The notes under the pieces: model-generated | The model's input: only the letters and a program-made list of their open reading frames with translations | What the model was told of the DNA's origin: nothing | The model's database searches: none | DNA from: Dryococelus australis | Taxonomy: Eukaryota > Arthropoda > Insecta > Phasmatodea > Phasmatidae | Assembly (NCBI GenBank): GCA_029891345.1 | Contig: CM057009.1 | Coordinates: 207,446,709-207,510,708, forward strand | Reading direction: 5' to 3' | DNA length: 64,000 bases | Part shown: one piece after another, positions 22,081 to 34,024 of the stretch | How the letters are laid out: each line of letters starts with the position of its first letter | Numbering within the stretch: position 1 is the first letter of the stretch | Program-made: the position numbers and the translations under genes

Positions 22081-23665
22081 ATGCTATTAATCTGCCATTT
22101 TGGAAGCTAGTGCAACATGAAAAATAAACTTTTTACTTTACATCTCAGTAACTACACAACTGATTCCTGCCATATTTGGCATACAAGTAATACTATTGTA
22201 GAACATGTTCATATATACAAATTAAAATGGATAAGACACTTATTTTCATAAAGGCAGCAATACAGATATGTTAGGTTATTTGCAATATCTACAATACTAT
22301 TTAACCAGTACTGAACAAAACTGTTATGATGAAAGTATCTTTTATAAGAATCGTATATGTTAAACATAGCTTCGTTTGTCTGTCATTTTGTAAGATAGCA
22401 CCATGTGAAAAATTTAGTTTTAATGTCATATATCTGGAAACAATCAACTGATTCCTACTAAATTTGATACTCAAGTAACACTACAGTACGTCATGTAAAC
22501 TGACATGTTTTAGTGGGTCAGACTATTATTTTAAAAATGTTAGAAACAAAAAATTTAAACTAATATGCTATCACTTATGAAACCATGCAACAAATTCCAA
22601 CTTAACTTTGTATGCTGGCATTATCTATGCATCAAGTAAGCTAATATATAAACTCATTTATCAGCCATTTTGATAGAAAGCACTACATGAAAGATTAAGC
22701 TTTTGTGTCCTATCTCAGGAAACAATTAACTGATGCCCACCAAATTCCGACTACAAGTTATACTTTTGCAGTCCATCTAAATTTATTTTACTTAAGGAGG
22801 TGATCACTTATTTTCAAAATAACAGCAATGTAAATATTTTGGGTTAGCAAGCCATAGGTCTCAAACAATTTCCACCAAATTTAATTTATAGTAATATCTA
22901 TGACAAACACATAATGTGCCATTACAGTAACAAAACTACGACATGAGAAACTGGAGCTTTTATATCATATATCCAGGACTAACCAACCAATTCCTACTGA
23001 ACTTTGTACATAAAGTAGTTCTACAGTAGGCCATGTTTTAAGCATGTCTGGCTTTATTACAGTATGGCAGTCATATAAATTATTTAGATAAGTTTGTCAT
23101 ATCTATTAGACAAAATAACCACTTTCAATTACACTTAGTATACTGAAAGTAGCCATTATAAGCATCAAATATGCTTATAGAGATATTCTTTTGCCAACTT
23201 TTTGCAAGATAGTGCCAGGTGATAAAATACAACATTTATGCCATATCTCAGGAACCATCCATCACATTACCACCAAATTTTGCGAACATGTAATACTACA
23301 ATGGACAATGTAAAATTACATAGTTTAAGTGGCTCCAACATTTTATCTCAAAATGTAAAAATGTAAATTATATAACCCATTTAATCATATCTATTAAATA
23401 GTTTGACAAATTTCAATAAGAATATTTATGTTGACATTATCTATTAGAGGAATCAGATATGCATCTACAGGGCCGGTTTTAAAGATTTTTGTATGATAAC
23501 GGTAAATGAGAAACTAAAGCTTTTATGCTACATCTCAACTAGTCAACCTATTTCCACCCAATTCTGCACACAAATAATGCTACTGTAGTCCATGTAAACT
23601 TACACGATTTAAGTGATTCACACACTTATCAAAATAATGGCTCCTACAAATTATAGAAGTTTCAA
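22081..23665. repeat. array of six diverged ~280-bp tandem monomers
   Basis: The same ordered landmarks recur: a GCCATTTTGTAAGATAGC-like start, a TCTCAGGAAAC segment, an anchor like ACTGATTCCTACTAAATTTG, TACTACAGTA and CATGTAAACTTACA. Anchors lie at about 22162, 22450, 22732, 22989, 23265 and 23549, i.e. spacings of 288, 282, 257, 276 and 284 bases. Monomers differ from each other at many positions, so the array is old. No coding frame runs through it. It begins some 40 bases after the last part attributable to the gypsy 3' region. Confidence 0.85.
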
Positions 23666-23711
23666 AACCTAGTCTACCAAAACTTTAGACTGATTAATAA
23701 TGAAGTTGATG

Positions 23712-23785
23712 CTTTGAATCCTACCTCAATGAAGTTGCTGAATGCACACCAGCTTACGATACTAGTATTCTGTGTTTGAGTCCCA
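23712..23785 (+). repeat. possible tRNA-like SINE head
   Basis: A B-box-like GTTTGAGTCCC at about 23775 follows CAGCTTACGATACTAG, and a weak A-box-like GTTGCTGAATGC lies about 45 bases earlier. The cloverleaf is not convincing and no SINE body was recognised. Confidence 0.3.
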
Positions 23786-24290
23786 AGTTAGGCACTTGTG
23801 TATTTGTAATTGTCTCACTAGTATTGTATTTGTTTCTGGTTACATCACTAATGATATCAATATCAATAAGACTTCAAGATCCACTTACCATCTAACTTTT
23901 TAATAACTTCATCAAAATTATTTGAATCCATAAAGAGGAACGTAGGCTCATTAGTTATATTGATAACTTCTCTTAATTTTCTATGAATTGTTGGAAAATT
24001 TTCAATAATTAATCAACTATTTTTCAAAATAATCATGTCAGTGAATTTGTTGCTTAATAACTTATGGTATTGGGAGTAATGGGTATATTCCTATTCAAAA
24101 AAACCAAAGTTCCAATTTATATCTCAATACTTAATTACATATCGGGACAGACACAGACGGCATCTTATGAGCTCCGTAGTGGCATTTACAAATTCAAAAT
24201 AAAAATTTTAATACCTTCAGCAGTTTGGAAGATTTTTGGGGAGAACATCTAAGCTGAATAATCCTGTATGTATAAAATAACATTCTATTA

Positions 24291-25112
24291 TACAGGATGC
24301 ACTTTTAGGACTTGTAGAAGGGACTGAGCAGACAATCTTTTCAATAGGAACTGATGTCTGGAAACGTACCATTACTGTGCTACAACCATTTCAAATCAGG
24401 TGTATCACTCGTCCACTTCCACTGAGGGAAAGAGCATTGTCACGGATTTTCCTGCATTGGTATGCAACTGGGAAGGCAGTACATCACATCAGACGATCAC
24501 TTCATGGCATGTGACGTCTACCCTGCTTCGAGCCCCATTCAAGCACCTTTACACTTCCGATTAACATGGTTGAGTACACATTTGTGGAATACACAGACAT
24601 GATCCACGTGTATGACGCAGCTGAAAGTAATGGGAGAGCAGCTCGTCGGCTCTAGCAAGAGAGTTTTCCACAACATGTGACGCCATCACATATCCTTTTC
24701 ACCACGATTACCCAATGGCTCCGAGAACGAGGTACCTTCACTGCCAACAGGAACGACTGTTGTGAGAGGCTGTACTGCATCACGTTGAACAAAGCCCATC
24801 AATGAGTACGCTATCAGTTGTGCGTGCAATGGGTGTTGCTCACAGAATTGTCTGAGAGGTTTTGCATGAGCAATAACTACATCCTTACCACCTCCAAAGG
24901 GCACAGTCTTTGCATCCAGCCGATTTTGCACCACGTATTAACTTCTGCATGTGGTTCCTGCACCGCTGCACCGACGAGCCCCTTTAATATGAAATGGTTG
25001 TAGCTCGGAAATTGTATGTTTCTGGACATGGGTTCCTATTCAAAAGATTGTCTACTCAGTCCCCCTCTACAAGCCCTAGAAGTTTGTAAGGGGAATTTCA
25101 GAGCATTCTGTA
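24291..25112 (+). mobile_element. internally deleted Tc1/mariner element with both TIRs
   Basis: The left end (TACAGGATGC...GGACTTGTAGAAGGGACTG) and the reverse-complemented right end (TACAGAATGC...GGGCTTGTAGAGGGGGACTG) share long inverted repeats of roughly 80-95 bases, continuing through AGACAATCTTTT and AATAGGAAC. A TA lies outside each end (24289-24290 and 25113-25114), the mariner target duplication. The interior encodes only the N-terminal DUF4817-type HTH and the start of the DDE domain. At 822 bp it is well short of an autonomous element, so it is a deletion derivative. Confidence 0.85.
24566..24995 (+). pseudogene. DUF4817-type mariner transposase N-terminus
   Basis: From the ATG at 24566 the reading gives MVEYTFVEYTDMIHVYDAAE, NGRAARRL, then after a stop VTPSHILFTTITQWLRERGTF, then in another register VVRAMGVAHRIV and EVLHEQ, LHPYHLQRAQSLHPADFA and FLHRCTDEPL. 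This is the helix-turn-helix DNA-binding part of DUF4817-containing mariner transposases plus the linker into DDE_3. Coding stops at the start of the catalytic domain, where the right TIR follows. Several in-frame stops. Confidence 0.8.
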
Positions 25113-25114
25113 TA

Positions 25115-25689
25115 TGTATTTTGATATAAGGATTTTACAAAAGATAATTTAAGATAGCTAGATATCCACACAATATTATTCAAATACATACTGGTCTTCA
25201 GAATAACAATTTTGTTAACTCTCTATAAAGCCTCTCTACGAAGCACACACACTATGCAAGACATTATTCAATAACCTATAAACTCAGGGGAAAAAATAAT
25301 TTTGGTCTTCTCAATTACAGAGTAAAACATGTTATTAGCTTTGAAAATACTTCCAAAAAAACTAATTTTTTGTAACCGATTACTGTAAAGATAATCATAT
25401 TTGGTTGGTATTATTCTCACTACTGCCTAAATTTATGCCTAACTTTTTTAAGAAAGATATAAATTATAAAAACTGTATCTATATTACAGTATTTCTTCAT
25501 GATGAGAAAATTCATTTTGTTTAGGATGCATGCAGTGAGTGATCTGACCAAAAATATTTTTAAAAATTCAGACGGGACTGTGTTGGGGCACACAGTCATT
25601 GGTTTAGTGTGAAACGTCTACAGCAGTGAATCACTTATTACCTGACTACGGCAAAGCTTACAGGAAGGGTTATGAACCTCACAGTCTAT
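25115..25689. other. AT-rich DNA, no gene seen
   Basis: No supported gene or repeat was recognised between the mariner derivative and the satellite. Confidence 0.5.
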
Positions 25690-26221
25690 GTATGTAAATT
25701 AAGCATGTATGTATGTATGTATGTAAATTAAGCATGCATGTATGCATGTATGTATGTAAATTAAGCATGCATGTATGCATGTATGTATGCATGTATGCAT
25801 GTATGCATGTATGCATGCATACATACATACATACATACATGTTAGACGTATGTATGACGTATGTACGACGTATGTACGTATGTATGACGTATGTACGTAT
25901 GTATGACGTATGTACGTATGTATGATGTATGTTGTACGTATGTATGACGTATGATGTACGTATGTATGATGTATGATGTACGTATGTACGTATGATGTAC
26001 GTATGTACAACGTATGATGTACGTATGTACGTATGATGTACGTATGTACGTATGATGTACGTATGTACGTATGATGTACGTATGTACGTATGATGTACAT
26101 ATGTACGTATGTTGTATGTACGTACGTGCGTGCGTACGTACGTATGTATGTATGTACGTAGGTACGTACGTAGGTACGTACGTAGGTACGTACGTAGGTA
26201 CGTACGTACGTATGTACGTAG
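25690..26221. repeat. ATGT/ACGT tetranucleotide-based satellite with higher-order units
   Basis: The whole stretch is built from ATGT, GTAC, ACGT and GCAT words. The 5' part has three copies of a ~30-base unit ending TAAATTAAGCATGCATGT; a middle part alternates GTATGACGTATGTAC units; then about six copies of a ~20-base CGTATGTACGTATGATGTA unit; and the 3' part has GTAGGTACGTAC repeats. Many words are self-complementary (GTAC, TACGTA, GCATGC). Long open frames appear on both strands (Tyr/Val/Cys/Met repeats), but they are an effect of the repeat and not genes. Confidence 0.95.
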
Positions 26222-28949
26222 AGTTAGCTTGTTACTTTGTACAGCCTAAACTACTGAACAGATTTCAACAAATGAGGAGTCGGATTCGTCTTTATTCAGA
26301 ATGTATCCTAGGCTCTATGATGTCGTCTGCTGCACGCCAATAGTCCTGCATCACATTGATTCGACTGATGTTGCATCCGCTCGGAGACATCTTTGACAGA
26401 TGTATGGGCGTCATGTTCACTCACTATGTCCATCGGGGTAAATTCACTCGCCATGTCTACCAGGTCTGGTACAGCGGCGGTAGAGGTGCTCACGCTGTTG
26501 TTCACCGAGCGTGCCACGTGAATTCTGCAATGCTCCTGAAACCGTCTTGCTCACTCAGCGCTGGAAATGGAGTAGCAGTGCGTAGCCCAGAGCCTCCTTT
26601 ATCCAACAATATGAGTGACATAGTGATCTATATTTTCGGCTGGCTCTTGTGCACGCTGAGGCCGACATATTGAATTATTTTGGTTTTTGCACACTTGCTA
26701 TGTTTTTATAAAGAAATATTGTCCAAGATACACTTTTTAATACTTAAAATTACAGATCTCTACAAAATCTATACACAAACACCTTAATTTCTGCACTAGC
26801 ACATCTGGGTTGTGAGTTACATTGAACGGAAAGCAGCGAGGGTGCTGGTTTTATGAATGGGTTAGCGCTGCGTGCCCCCCACCTACCCCGCTCACCCATG
26901 ACAAGGTCGTATTATCGAGCTGATCATACATGGTACAAAATAACACTGCACTTGCATCTCTAAGGGTAATAGTTAGGACGTTACTATGGAGAGACAATAT
27001 AGATGTTTTCGTTACAGTCCTAATTTCTATCCTGGTACCAGCATGTTTCTGTCTGATTTTAAAGATGTTAAATGTCAAAATTTGTGTTTGTTTTATAGAA
27101 ATAAAATAATGCTTGCCATATCAAATTTGTAACTAAACTGCATTTATCAATTTCTCATCCTGCATTTGTGGTAATCATTGGTAGATGCAACATGCTCAGA
27201 GTGCGGGGTGTCACACACTGCACTCATAATAATACCCCATGTTGTTGTTATGCATCCTGTCACAATAAGTGGAGTGGAGAGATATGGGCAGCTCTTAACT
27301 GAGGTCTTGAGAGCCGAGTCACAGAAAGAAAGGACATAATTTACTACAGGATAGATTTATGGTAGTAAACATATTTTCTGCTTTAATTAATTAGTGAACT
27401 GATACCCTGTTTCATACAGTAAATATTTCTGAGTAAAGACTTAAACACAAGTTTACAAGTAAGTTAATTAAATTTACCTAAACTGCAAGAATTAGTTTTC
27501 ACCTTAAGGAAAGAGTGCAAATGAAAAATCTGATTACTAATACATGCTATATCAGTAGTAAATTGTCTGCAGCCAATAAAAAAATATATCAACTGCACTT
27601 GGTGCAGATGATACTTGCAGAACGTGGTACTTATAAAAATTACATGTCACACTCACATACTTTTAGGTGCCTACCTGGTCAACAAACAGTGGAAGGGTTC
27701 TCCTTTACTTCCATAATACTAACAAACAATTACATAGTGACTTCCTAGTCACACTAATCTGTAAGTGGCACTGTCTCCATGTTCTTGGGTACTTTTTGAA
27801 CATTGTTGTATGAATACCAGTCAACATAAAACATATTTTTAGCTTTGTTGACACAGGTGAAGCTTGGAAATTGTTTATTTGATAACAAAGCATGGTATGT
27901 ATGAAATACATTTTGCCATGTTCACTGTAATGTGTTTATTAAAAACTCTTTAAAAAATTTGATTTTACACAACAGTGTATGGGCTCCAACCCACTTCATC
28001 CCAACTTTTACTAATGATTTCTGAGCCACATCATGAACTGGATTCCAATGATCACTAACTCAATCTTCTTGCCAGATAAACTGGGCACCTGGCTGCAGCA
28101 GTTCATAGAATTTGAAGAGAAAATAATGTGTTAAATTTAAAATTATATTTGTACTAAAATAAACAAATTTTTTGTTTTAACAAGTGTAGCATAATTTAAT
28201 AAAGATTTACCAACCACCCAAATTTACACTTGCTCATATTTTGTCATTACAGAGAAGTAAAACTTGGCATGTTTCTAAAGGCAAACTCCGTCAAATATCA
28301 GATACTTCTATATGTTGCTTCTGTATTTGGGCCAAAATCAAAACAGTAATAGTTAATCAGGAATTTTGTAAGGTAATCAAGAACTGTAAAATAATAAATT
28401 CTCACTTAGCCAGGAAAAAAAGTAAGATTTTGCTTATTGTGTAGCCATTTTATACATCAAATATTTAAATACTTGGGCTAAATATTAAACTAAGGAATAG
28501 GCCAAAGAAAAGCACATGCTACATTGATGCATGGCTGGATATAAACTTTGAATGATTTTTCAGTTATAATATGATAGTGCAAGGGTGTCAATTTTATACA
28601 ATGCAATGATATTAATAAATAATGGAAAGATTCTCAGACATATTAATTGCAATAAAGTACAGACTTTAATAATTTAACAATAACATATACTCCACTTGTG
28701 AACATCAACATCATGAAAAAAAAATGCACATGAAACACAGCTGAAAGGAAATGGACAGCAGCACATGATATACAATCATTAAAATTTCAGAATGTGTGTG
28801 TATGCTTGAACACAGCAGCACCCTCTAAACAGATGCATACAAGTGCATAAATAGAGGACTGTTGATGATCACGACAGGTATAGTTGTTCATCAGTGAGCT
28901 GTAAATGTACCTACTGGAGTCTGTATGCCTTGTCAACATGAAAGGACAC
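26222..28949. other. intergenic DNA, no gene supported
   Basis: A GC-richer block at 26270-26640 has open frames on both strands (for example minus 26517-26308), but no domain or conserved motif was recognised. The rest, 26.7-28.9 kb, is AT-rich without recognisable features. Confidence 0.45.
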
Positions 28950-28959
28950 CCTTTAAGTT

Positions 28960-29345
28960 ACAGAGTTTGAATGTAATGGTTTAGGGAGCGATGGGTATCA
29001 TACGCAATTTTGGCTTCTATGATTTGTGGGCACTCTCAACAGCAACCACTAAATCAGGGAAATTATGGAGGCTGAATTTGTAAACTTCTTTCAGCAAACT
29101 CCTGGAACTATATTACAACAAGACGATGCCTGACCACATGTTGCCAGAAATTTCTAGGCAATATTCAAAGCAAGGCAGGCACCACTTTTTCCCTGACTTG
29201 CACGTTCACCTGATGTATCCCTATTGAACACATCTGGGATATAATCACTCTTGCAACTTGTCATCCCACAGCCAATACCGATGAACTGTGGACTCTGGTA
29301 GAAGCACCTTGTAGGTGATTCTCCAAGAAAATATACGTGGTGGTG
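28960..29345 (+). pseudogene. Tc1-type transposase C-terminal remnant
   Basis: The reading, with several stops, gives REIMEAEFVNFFQQTPGT and LQQDDA.PHVARNF (the second catalytic aspartate of the D,D34E set lies in QDDA). It continues KARQAPLFP.LARSPDVS, the conserved LPWPARSPDLSPIEH box of Tc1 with the third acidic residue lost in a frame shift, then TANTDELWTLVEA and PRENIRG-like codons ending near 29340. The order and wording are diagnostic of Tc1/mariner (DDE_3). The N-terminal HTH is not readable and TIRs were not found. Confidence 0.75.
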
Positions 29346-29398
29346 GGTGGTGGTGGTACTACTACTAGTATTAGTACTAGTATTAATAGTACTAGTTT
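29336..29398. repeat. GGT/ACTAGT simple repeat
   Basis: A GGTGGTGGT run passes into ACTACTACTAGTATTAGTACTAGT, rich in the palindrome ACTAGT. It starts where the Tc1 remnant ends. Confidence 0.8.
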
Positions 29399-29399
29399 T

Positions 29400-32300
29400 G
29401 GTCTAGAATTTTTCACAATTTTATTTTTTGTTGTGTTTGGAATTTTTTTTTTAGTTCCTTTTTTTTTCCTTTGCCAAACTACTACCCAGCAGTAGGTGGG
29501 TTCTCTGATGCATATGCCATCATTTTGATAACTAGTTTTGTTTATTTGATAATTAGTTTAGTTTATTTTTTTTATTTCTCTGAAAATGACATCATGAAAT
29601 AGTTGTTTAAGTGAAATGGGGGTATACTTACCATAATTAAGGTACATGTACTGTAATTTGTAGTTACCATACTGAACACCCTTTAGTTTAGTTAAATTGA
29701 ACCAAATAGAAGTGTAGATTTAGTAATTAAGTAGTAGTAGTTATTTGTGTAGTAAACAATTTATAGAATAAGTAGTTTTAATGTTAAATTTAATTTATTT
29801 TAAGGGTTTACAGCAATCAGTCCCATAGAGCACAAGGATCCGCATACGTAATTGTGGTATAGGTGTACAATAGTGTCTTTATGGCAAGGCCTGTGAGACA
29901 ATTTGTTCTGTCAAAAGAAATTACTTTTTTCCCCCGGAAAGTTAAATGTTAACAGTTTTGAGGCCGAGTAGTAATGTTAAAAAACATAGTAGTTACAGTC
30001 TTGAGCAATTTGAGTTTGAATATGATTTACAATTGATAGTTGCAAGAGCCGAATTGAGTTAATTGTATTTCAATTTTGTTGTTTAGAAGTTTGCATCTTT
30101 TTAGACAAACAATGTTTTGATACAGTAAATTAGCAGTTAGTAGCAGTTTACGTTGCATTCTCAGGTCAGGAATTTTGTTTATTAGTTATTTTGTGGCCGT
30201 AGTTGTGTTTAGCCAATACTCTTTGGTCTATAAAGTTATTTTTGTGGATTTTACGGTGAACAGTACAGAGCAAGACATGGCTAGATTGAAGCGCTCACTG
30301 TGGCACATGCTGCGACCATAGGCGTAGTTCACGCGATTGCCATGAGGTGGCACTAGGTGCATTGTTTATGATGCGTTAAATTCTAATTTTTTTTAATTTC
30401 TGGTTATTTCTTATGTTGCTTTGTAATAAAAAGATGTTAGACCATTTACAATAGTAAAAAGTCAAGACAAGCAGTAATTTTAAGAATGAATGGAGAAATA
30501 AATTTTGTTTTGAGAGATCAGAAACTTAAAACATTTTTGCCGAAATGTTACAGTAACCAGACAAGTCAGTGGAGCAGTAGGATGTGCCCACCAGCTGATG
30601 GAAGCCGCGTTTGAGACATTGAGCTGCAGCAAAAGACACATCAACAGACATAACCAAAATACGATGCCTTGCGGCAAGTTACATTTTAAAGGTGAATGTA
30701 ATCTCTCTTGAATTAATTTTTTTCAGGAGTTGTTAATTGTTTTTGCAGACATATAGACGAGTTCATGTCCACAAGTAAATTTTAAGTTTTTAAAAGGAAG
30801 CATGAAAATGAACAGGAAATTTGCTTGGCTTGAATAGGCCAAGGCCGGAGGAAGCAAAATTCTAGGAAAAAAAAAATAGTAGGAGATGAAGTCTGTTTTT
30901 TTTCCCTTCCCAAACCTCTTTTGTTGATATAAATTTAGGTATTTTTGTTATTGAAAATTTTAAAAAGTTTGGTAGGGAAATTCAGAGAATTCTGGTTAAG
31001 GTAAAAATGCTTTTTGGTGGTATCAATTTCAAAATTTGTGTTTTCTATCAGGTCAGGCGTAAAGGGTGATTTCTGTTACCAGCAGTTTTCAGAAACGTTG
31101 GTACAACCTGTGCTCTGAATTTTCCTACTTCCTCTTCCGCTTTTCTAGTGCTGTCTTTCTCCTGTCTAGTCTGTCGTGGGTGGCATGTGGTGACCCATGT
31201 CTTAGTCATCCCATGGGCCCCACTCACAAACATCTATCCTGTCATCTGTTTCGCTACTTGTATCTGTCCTGAAGTTCCTATTGTTTACCTTCTTCCCTGC
31301 CAAAACTTAAGCAGCCTGTTAGGGGTTAGCCCTGCCCCGACCCTTTGTATTAAGATTTAATAAGGTCACTTGGCTGACTAAATGTTTTAGATCACATGTC
31401 ACAGATTTTGTCATGACTGATGATCCTATAAATCCCTTGGTAATCTCTTTGGTGTAAGTCGCAGGAATCTGGTGTTTCTGGCCAACACCTATATGGTGTA
31501 TGTGTGTTTACACCTGATGTAAAGTGTTTTTTAAAGGGATTTTTAAATCCCACCCTATAGATCTTATGTGGTGTGCTGCGATTTAGTTTTTTGGTAAGTC
31601 GTGTGTTTTGTTTTTGTTCTGTATTTGAAGCCAATTTATAATAGGAAAAGTTCAGTGACAATGCAGGTGATGTTCATGTGGTTACTGGACTGGACCAACC
31701 ATACAGGAGGGTTGGCCAGAGGAGTGCGAGGTTCATGGATTCCACACCTTTCCATGGAAGGAAGGTTCTGTCCCAAAAGAGAGGACAGGTGGATGTTGGC
31801 CTGCCCAGAGAGAGAGGAAGCAGTCGTATAGCCTGTCATGGGAGAACAGGGTGTGTGACAATGAAGTGATGCCAGCCTCTTGTTAGTGAGTTCTGGTACA
31901 TCGCAGTTCACTGGATAGCTGCAGTAGCGGGGAGATGATGTTCTGTTTCCCTATGCTGTTGAAAGAAGATGGGTAGTCTAAAAGTGTTTGGTTTTTAATG
32001 CAGTGATGTTCCCTGTTACGACGATGAGTTAAACAACTCATCATCAAAATAATCAATTATTTGATTTTTTTAATGAAATGTGCACTAACAGAAATTACAC
32101 AGTCACTTTCTTTGTTTTGAAAAGGTTACTCTTAAGTAATTTTCAGTTATTTGTGTTTTTGATAGTATCTCAAAAATAATAATTTAGAACTATTTACCAG
32201 TTACACAAAAATAATAAACATTATAATTTTATTTTTGCATTAGTGACCCTAGGGCAGAAACACAGCAGTTAAAGTATTTGCTGTAGGAATTTTATTGAAA

Positions 32301-33990
32301 AAAGTGTGGCCGAGAAAGAGTTGTTGAGTTAGTGACTCATTAATTGTTGTCATTTAAGCAGTTCCAAGGAGAGGATGACGAATTTTAAAGAAAAGAGAAA
32401 GTCAAATAGAAAAAAAAATATTGTTGCTATGAATTTTCGTTCAGGAGGGCCTTCCTAAATAAATTTTACGTTAGCACATAAAAAATAGGTTAAGCATTCT
32501 TGCTTTGTTACAGATGTAAAGTGAACCTTATAAACGGATCCTAGACGCTTTACAAGGATCTTAAGACGTTGGGGTTATGCCAAGATTCTTGCCATACTGC
32601 TGAGATATTTGTGGGGTCAAGTCATGCAATTCATTTTAACTCGTTTCAGTTTCTGGTTTAAGATGTAAAGCCATGAAAGGAGGACAGCAAAAGAAGAAGA
32701 GTATGTCAGATGTTAAGATGTCGAGGCTACCTAGGAGCCCACTTTGATGTTCAGACATTTATGTTACTAGATGTAAGATGTTCTGGTCGATAAGATGTCT
32801 TAGGTTAAGATGTTATGGTGGTTGTAGATGTGATGTGGGCCAAGACGCTAGACTTTATTTTGTGAAGACCCTCAAAATAGATACCTATGGAGGTGATGAG
32901 AGACTGTACTGAGCCGCATAGTTGTAAGATAATGTTAATTTTAGTACTATAGGTTTGGTTGACGTGATGTTTGTTTTGATGAAGGGGTTAAGTTTAGTTG
33001 TTGTTAGATGGGTGGGTTAGGAGCGGGCCTGCCTTTCTCTCCTTTCCCTACCCTCCTTTAGATGCTGAAGAGAGGCGTCCGTGTCCATGTGAAAATTGCT
33101 ATGGTGAGAGAACCTGGATACTCTAAACAGCAAGAGACTATGGAGCCTCCTTTTGAGTGCCAGATGTGTGTATTGGAACGCTCTATAGTGTGGTCAAATG
33201 AACTGGATGTTGAAGACATGGGTCGAGCCGGTGTCCCGGCGATGATGGGAGTGGCTCCTGGGTACATCAGGGGAGAGTTTCCTGGGTCTCCTCTTCCTAA
33301 CCTTAACATTTTTGGACACTGAAGACCTCGTCTTCAGAGTGGGCCACCCAGCCACCAGTTCCAGAGGTGATATCGACAGAGTGGTCTGGATCCCTGGCCA
33401 TTTCCAGGAAGGGGGTCTTTCAAGGTGCCCTCATCCTTGCCTGCAGTGTCCAGCTGGCCAGTTGAGTCTGCCACCAGTAGGTCGAGTCAGAAGATGGAGC
33501 GCTGGTTGAACTTCCTGTCCACCATAAGTTGTTTACAGAATGGAGGGGCACAGGAAGAAGACTACACTGAAGTGTCACACAGAGGCATGTGATGAACTGT
33601 CATTTGCGAGATGTTTGTGCCCTAACCTAAGTCATCGTATGGACAATACCTTCCACCCCCCCCCCCCTTTCTTTTCCCTAGTTCCTTTCTTAGAAGTTAT
33701 ACCCCAAATGAAGTCTTTTTCCTAGTTGTAAGGTCTGCTATTTGGCATAATGTTTTGATGGGAGGTTTTTGGTTTAGTACCCTTTTTGTTTGTTTTAAGA
33801 ATGTCTTGTGGTACAGTGTCTCACTCCATCGTTATTAATAATGATGATTTGGTTGGTAACTTAAGGTTAAATTAAGACACAAAATGTATGTGGCTAAGTA
33901 AAGGGAAAGAACTGTAAGGTAGAAAACGGGATATAATGTGGTGGTGAATGTTCTTGACTGCTGGTGTTAATGCTCATACTGTTATGACCT
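29400..33990 (+). other. T/G-skewed DNA of unknown origin with GC-rich blocks
   Basis: The plus strand has more T than A and more G than C over most of 4.5 kb. GC-rich blocks interrupt it at 31.05-31.35, 31.62-31.95 and 33.05-33.60 kb, each open in several frames but with no recognisable protein motif. A run of 9-10 C lies at 33657-33667. A perfect 8-bp hairpin (GATGAGTT AAAC AACTCATC) lies at 32023-32042, and five AAGATGT words occur in 32660-32813. The skew resembles that at 7.85-8.5 and 63.0-63.7 kb and suggests transcript-derived repeats. No family could be named. Confidence 0.35.
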
Positions 33991-34024
33991 ACGCATCCAA
34001 CCTGCTGGAGGAGGGGTCCTAGGC

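Noticed and set aside
22081-23665. Possible CRISPR-like or gene-family array
   Set aside because: Monomers are contiguous, diverged throughout and non-coding; a tandem satellite explains them.
24686-24934. 82-codon minus frame
   Set aside because: Shadow of the mariner transposase remnant that reads on plus.
25690-26221. Possible CRISPR array
   Set aside because: Repeats are continuous without unique spacers, and the DNA is eukaryotic.
25699-26343. Open frames rich in Tyr, Val, Cys, Met or His, Thr
   Set aside because: Produced by the ATGT/ACGT satellite, open on both strands.
30480-30677. Signal-peptide-like open frame on minus (hydrophobic stretch ending VSNA-A)
   Set aside because: Only 65 codons, no conserved domain, in the skewed unknown block; hydrophobic frames arise often in T-rich DNA.
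33062-33509. Overlapping open frames in a GC-rich block (both strands)
   Set aside because: No domain, no splice-consistent structure, and the opposite strand is equally open.
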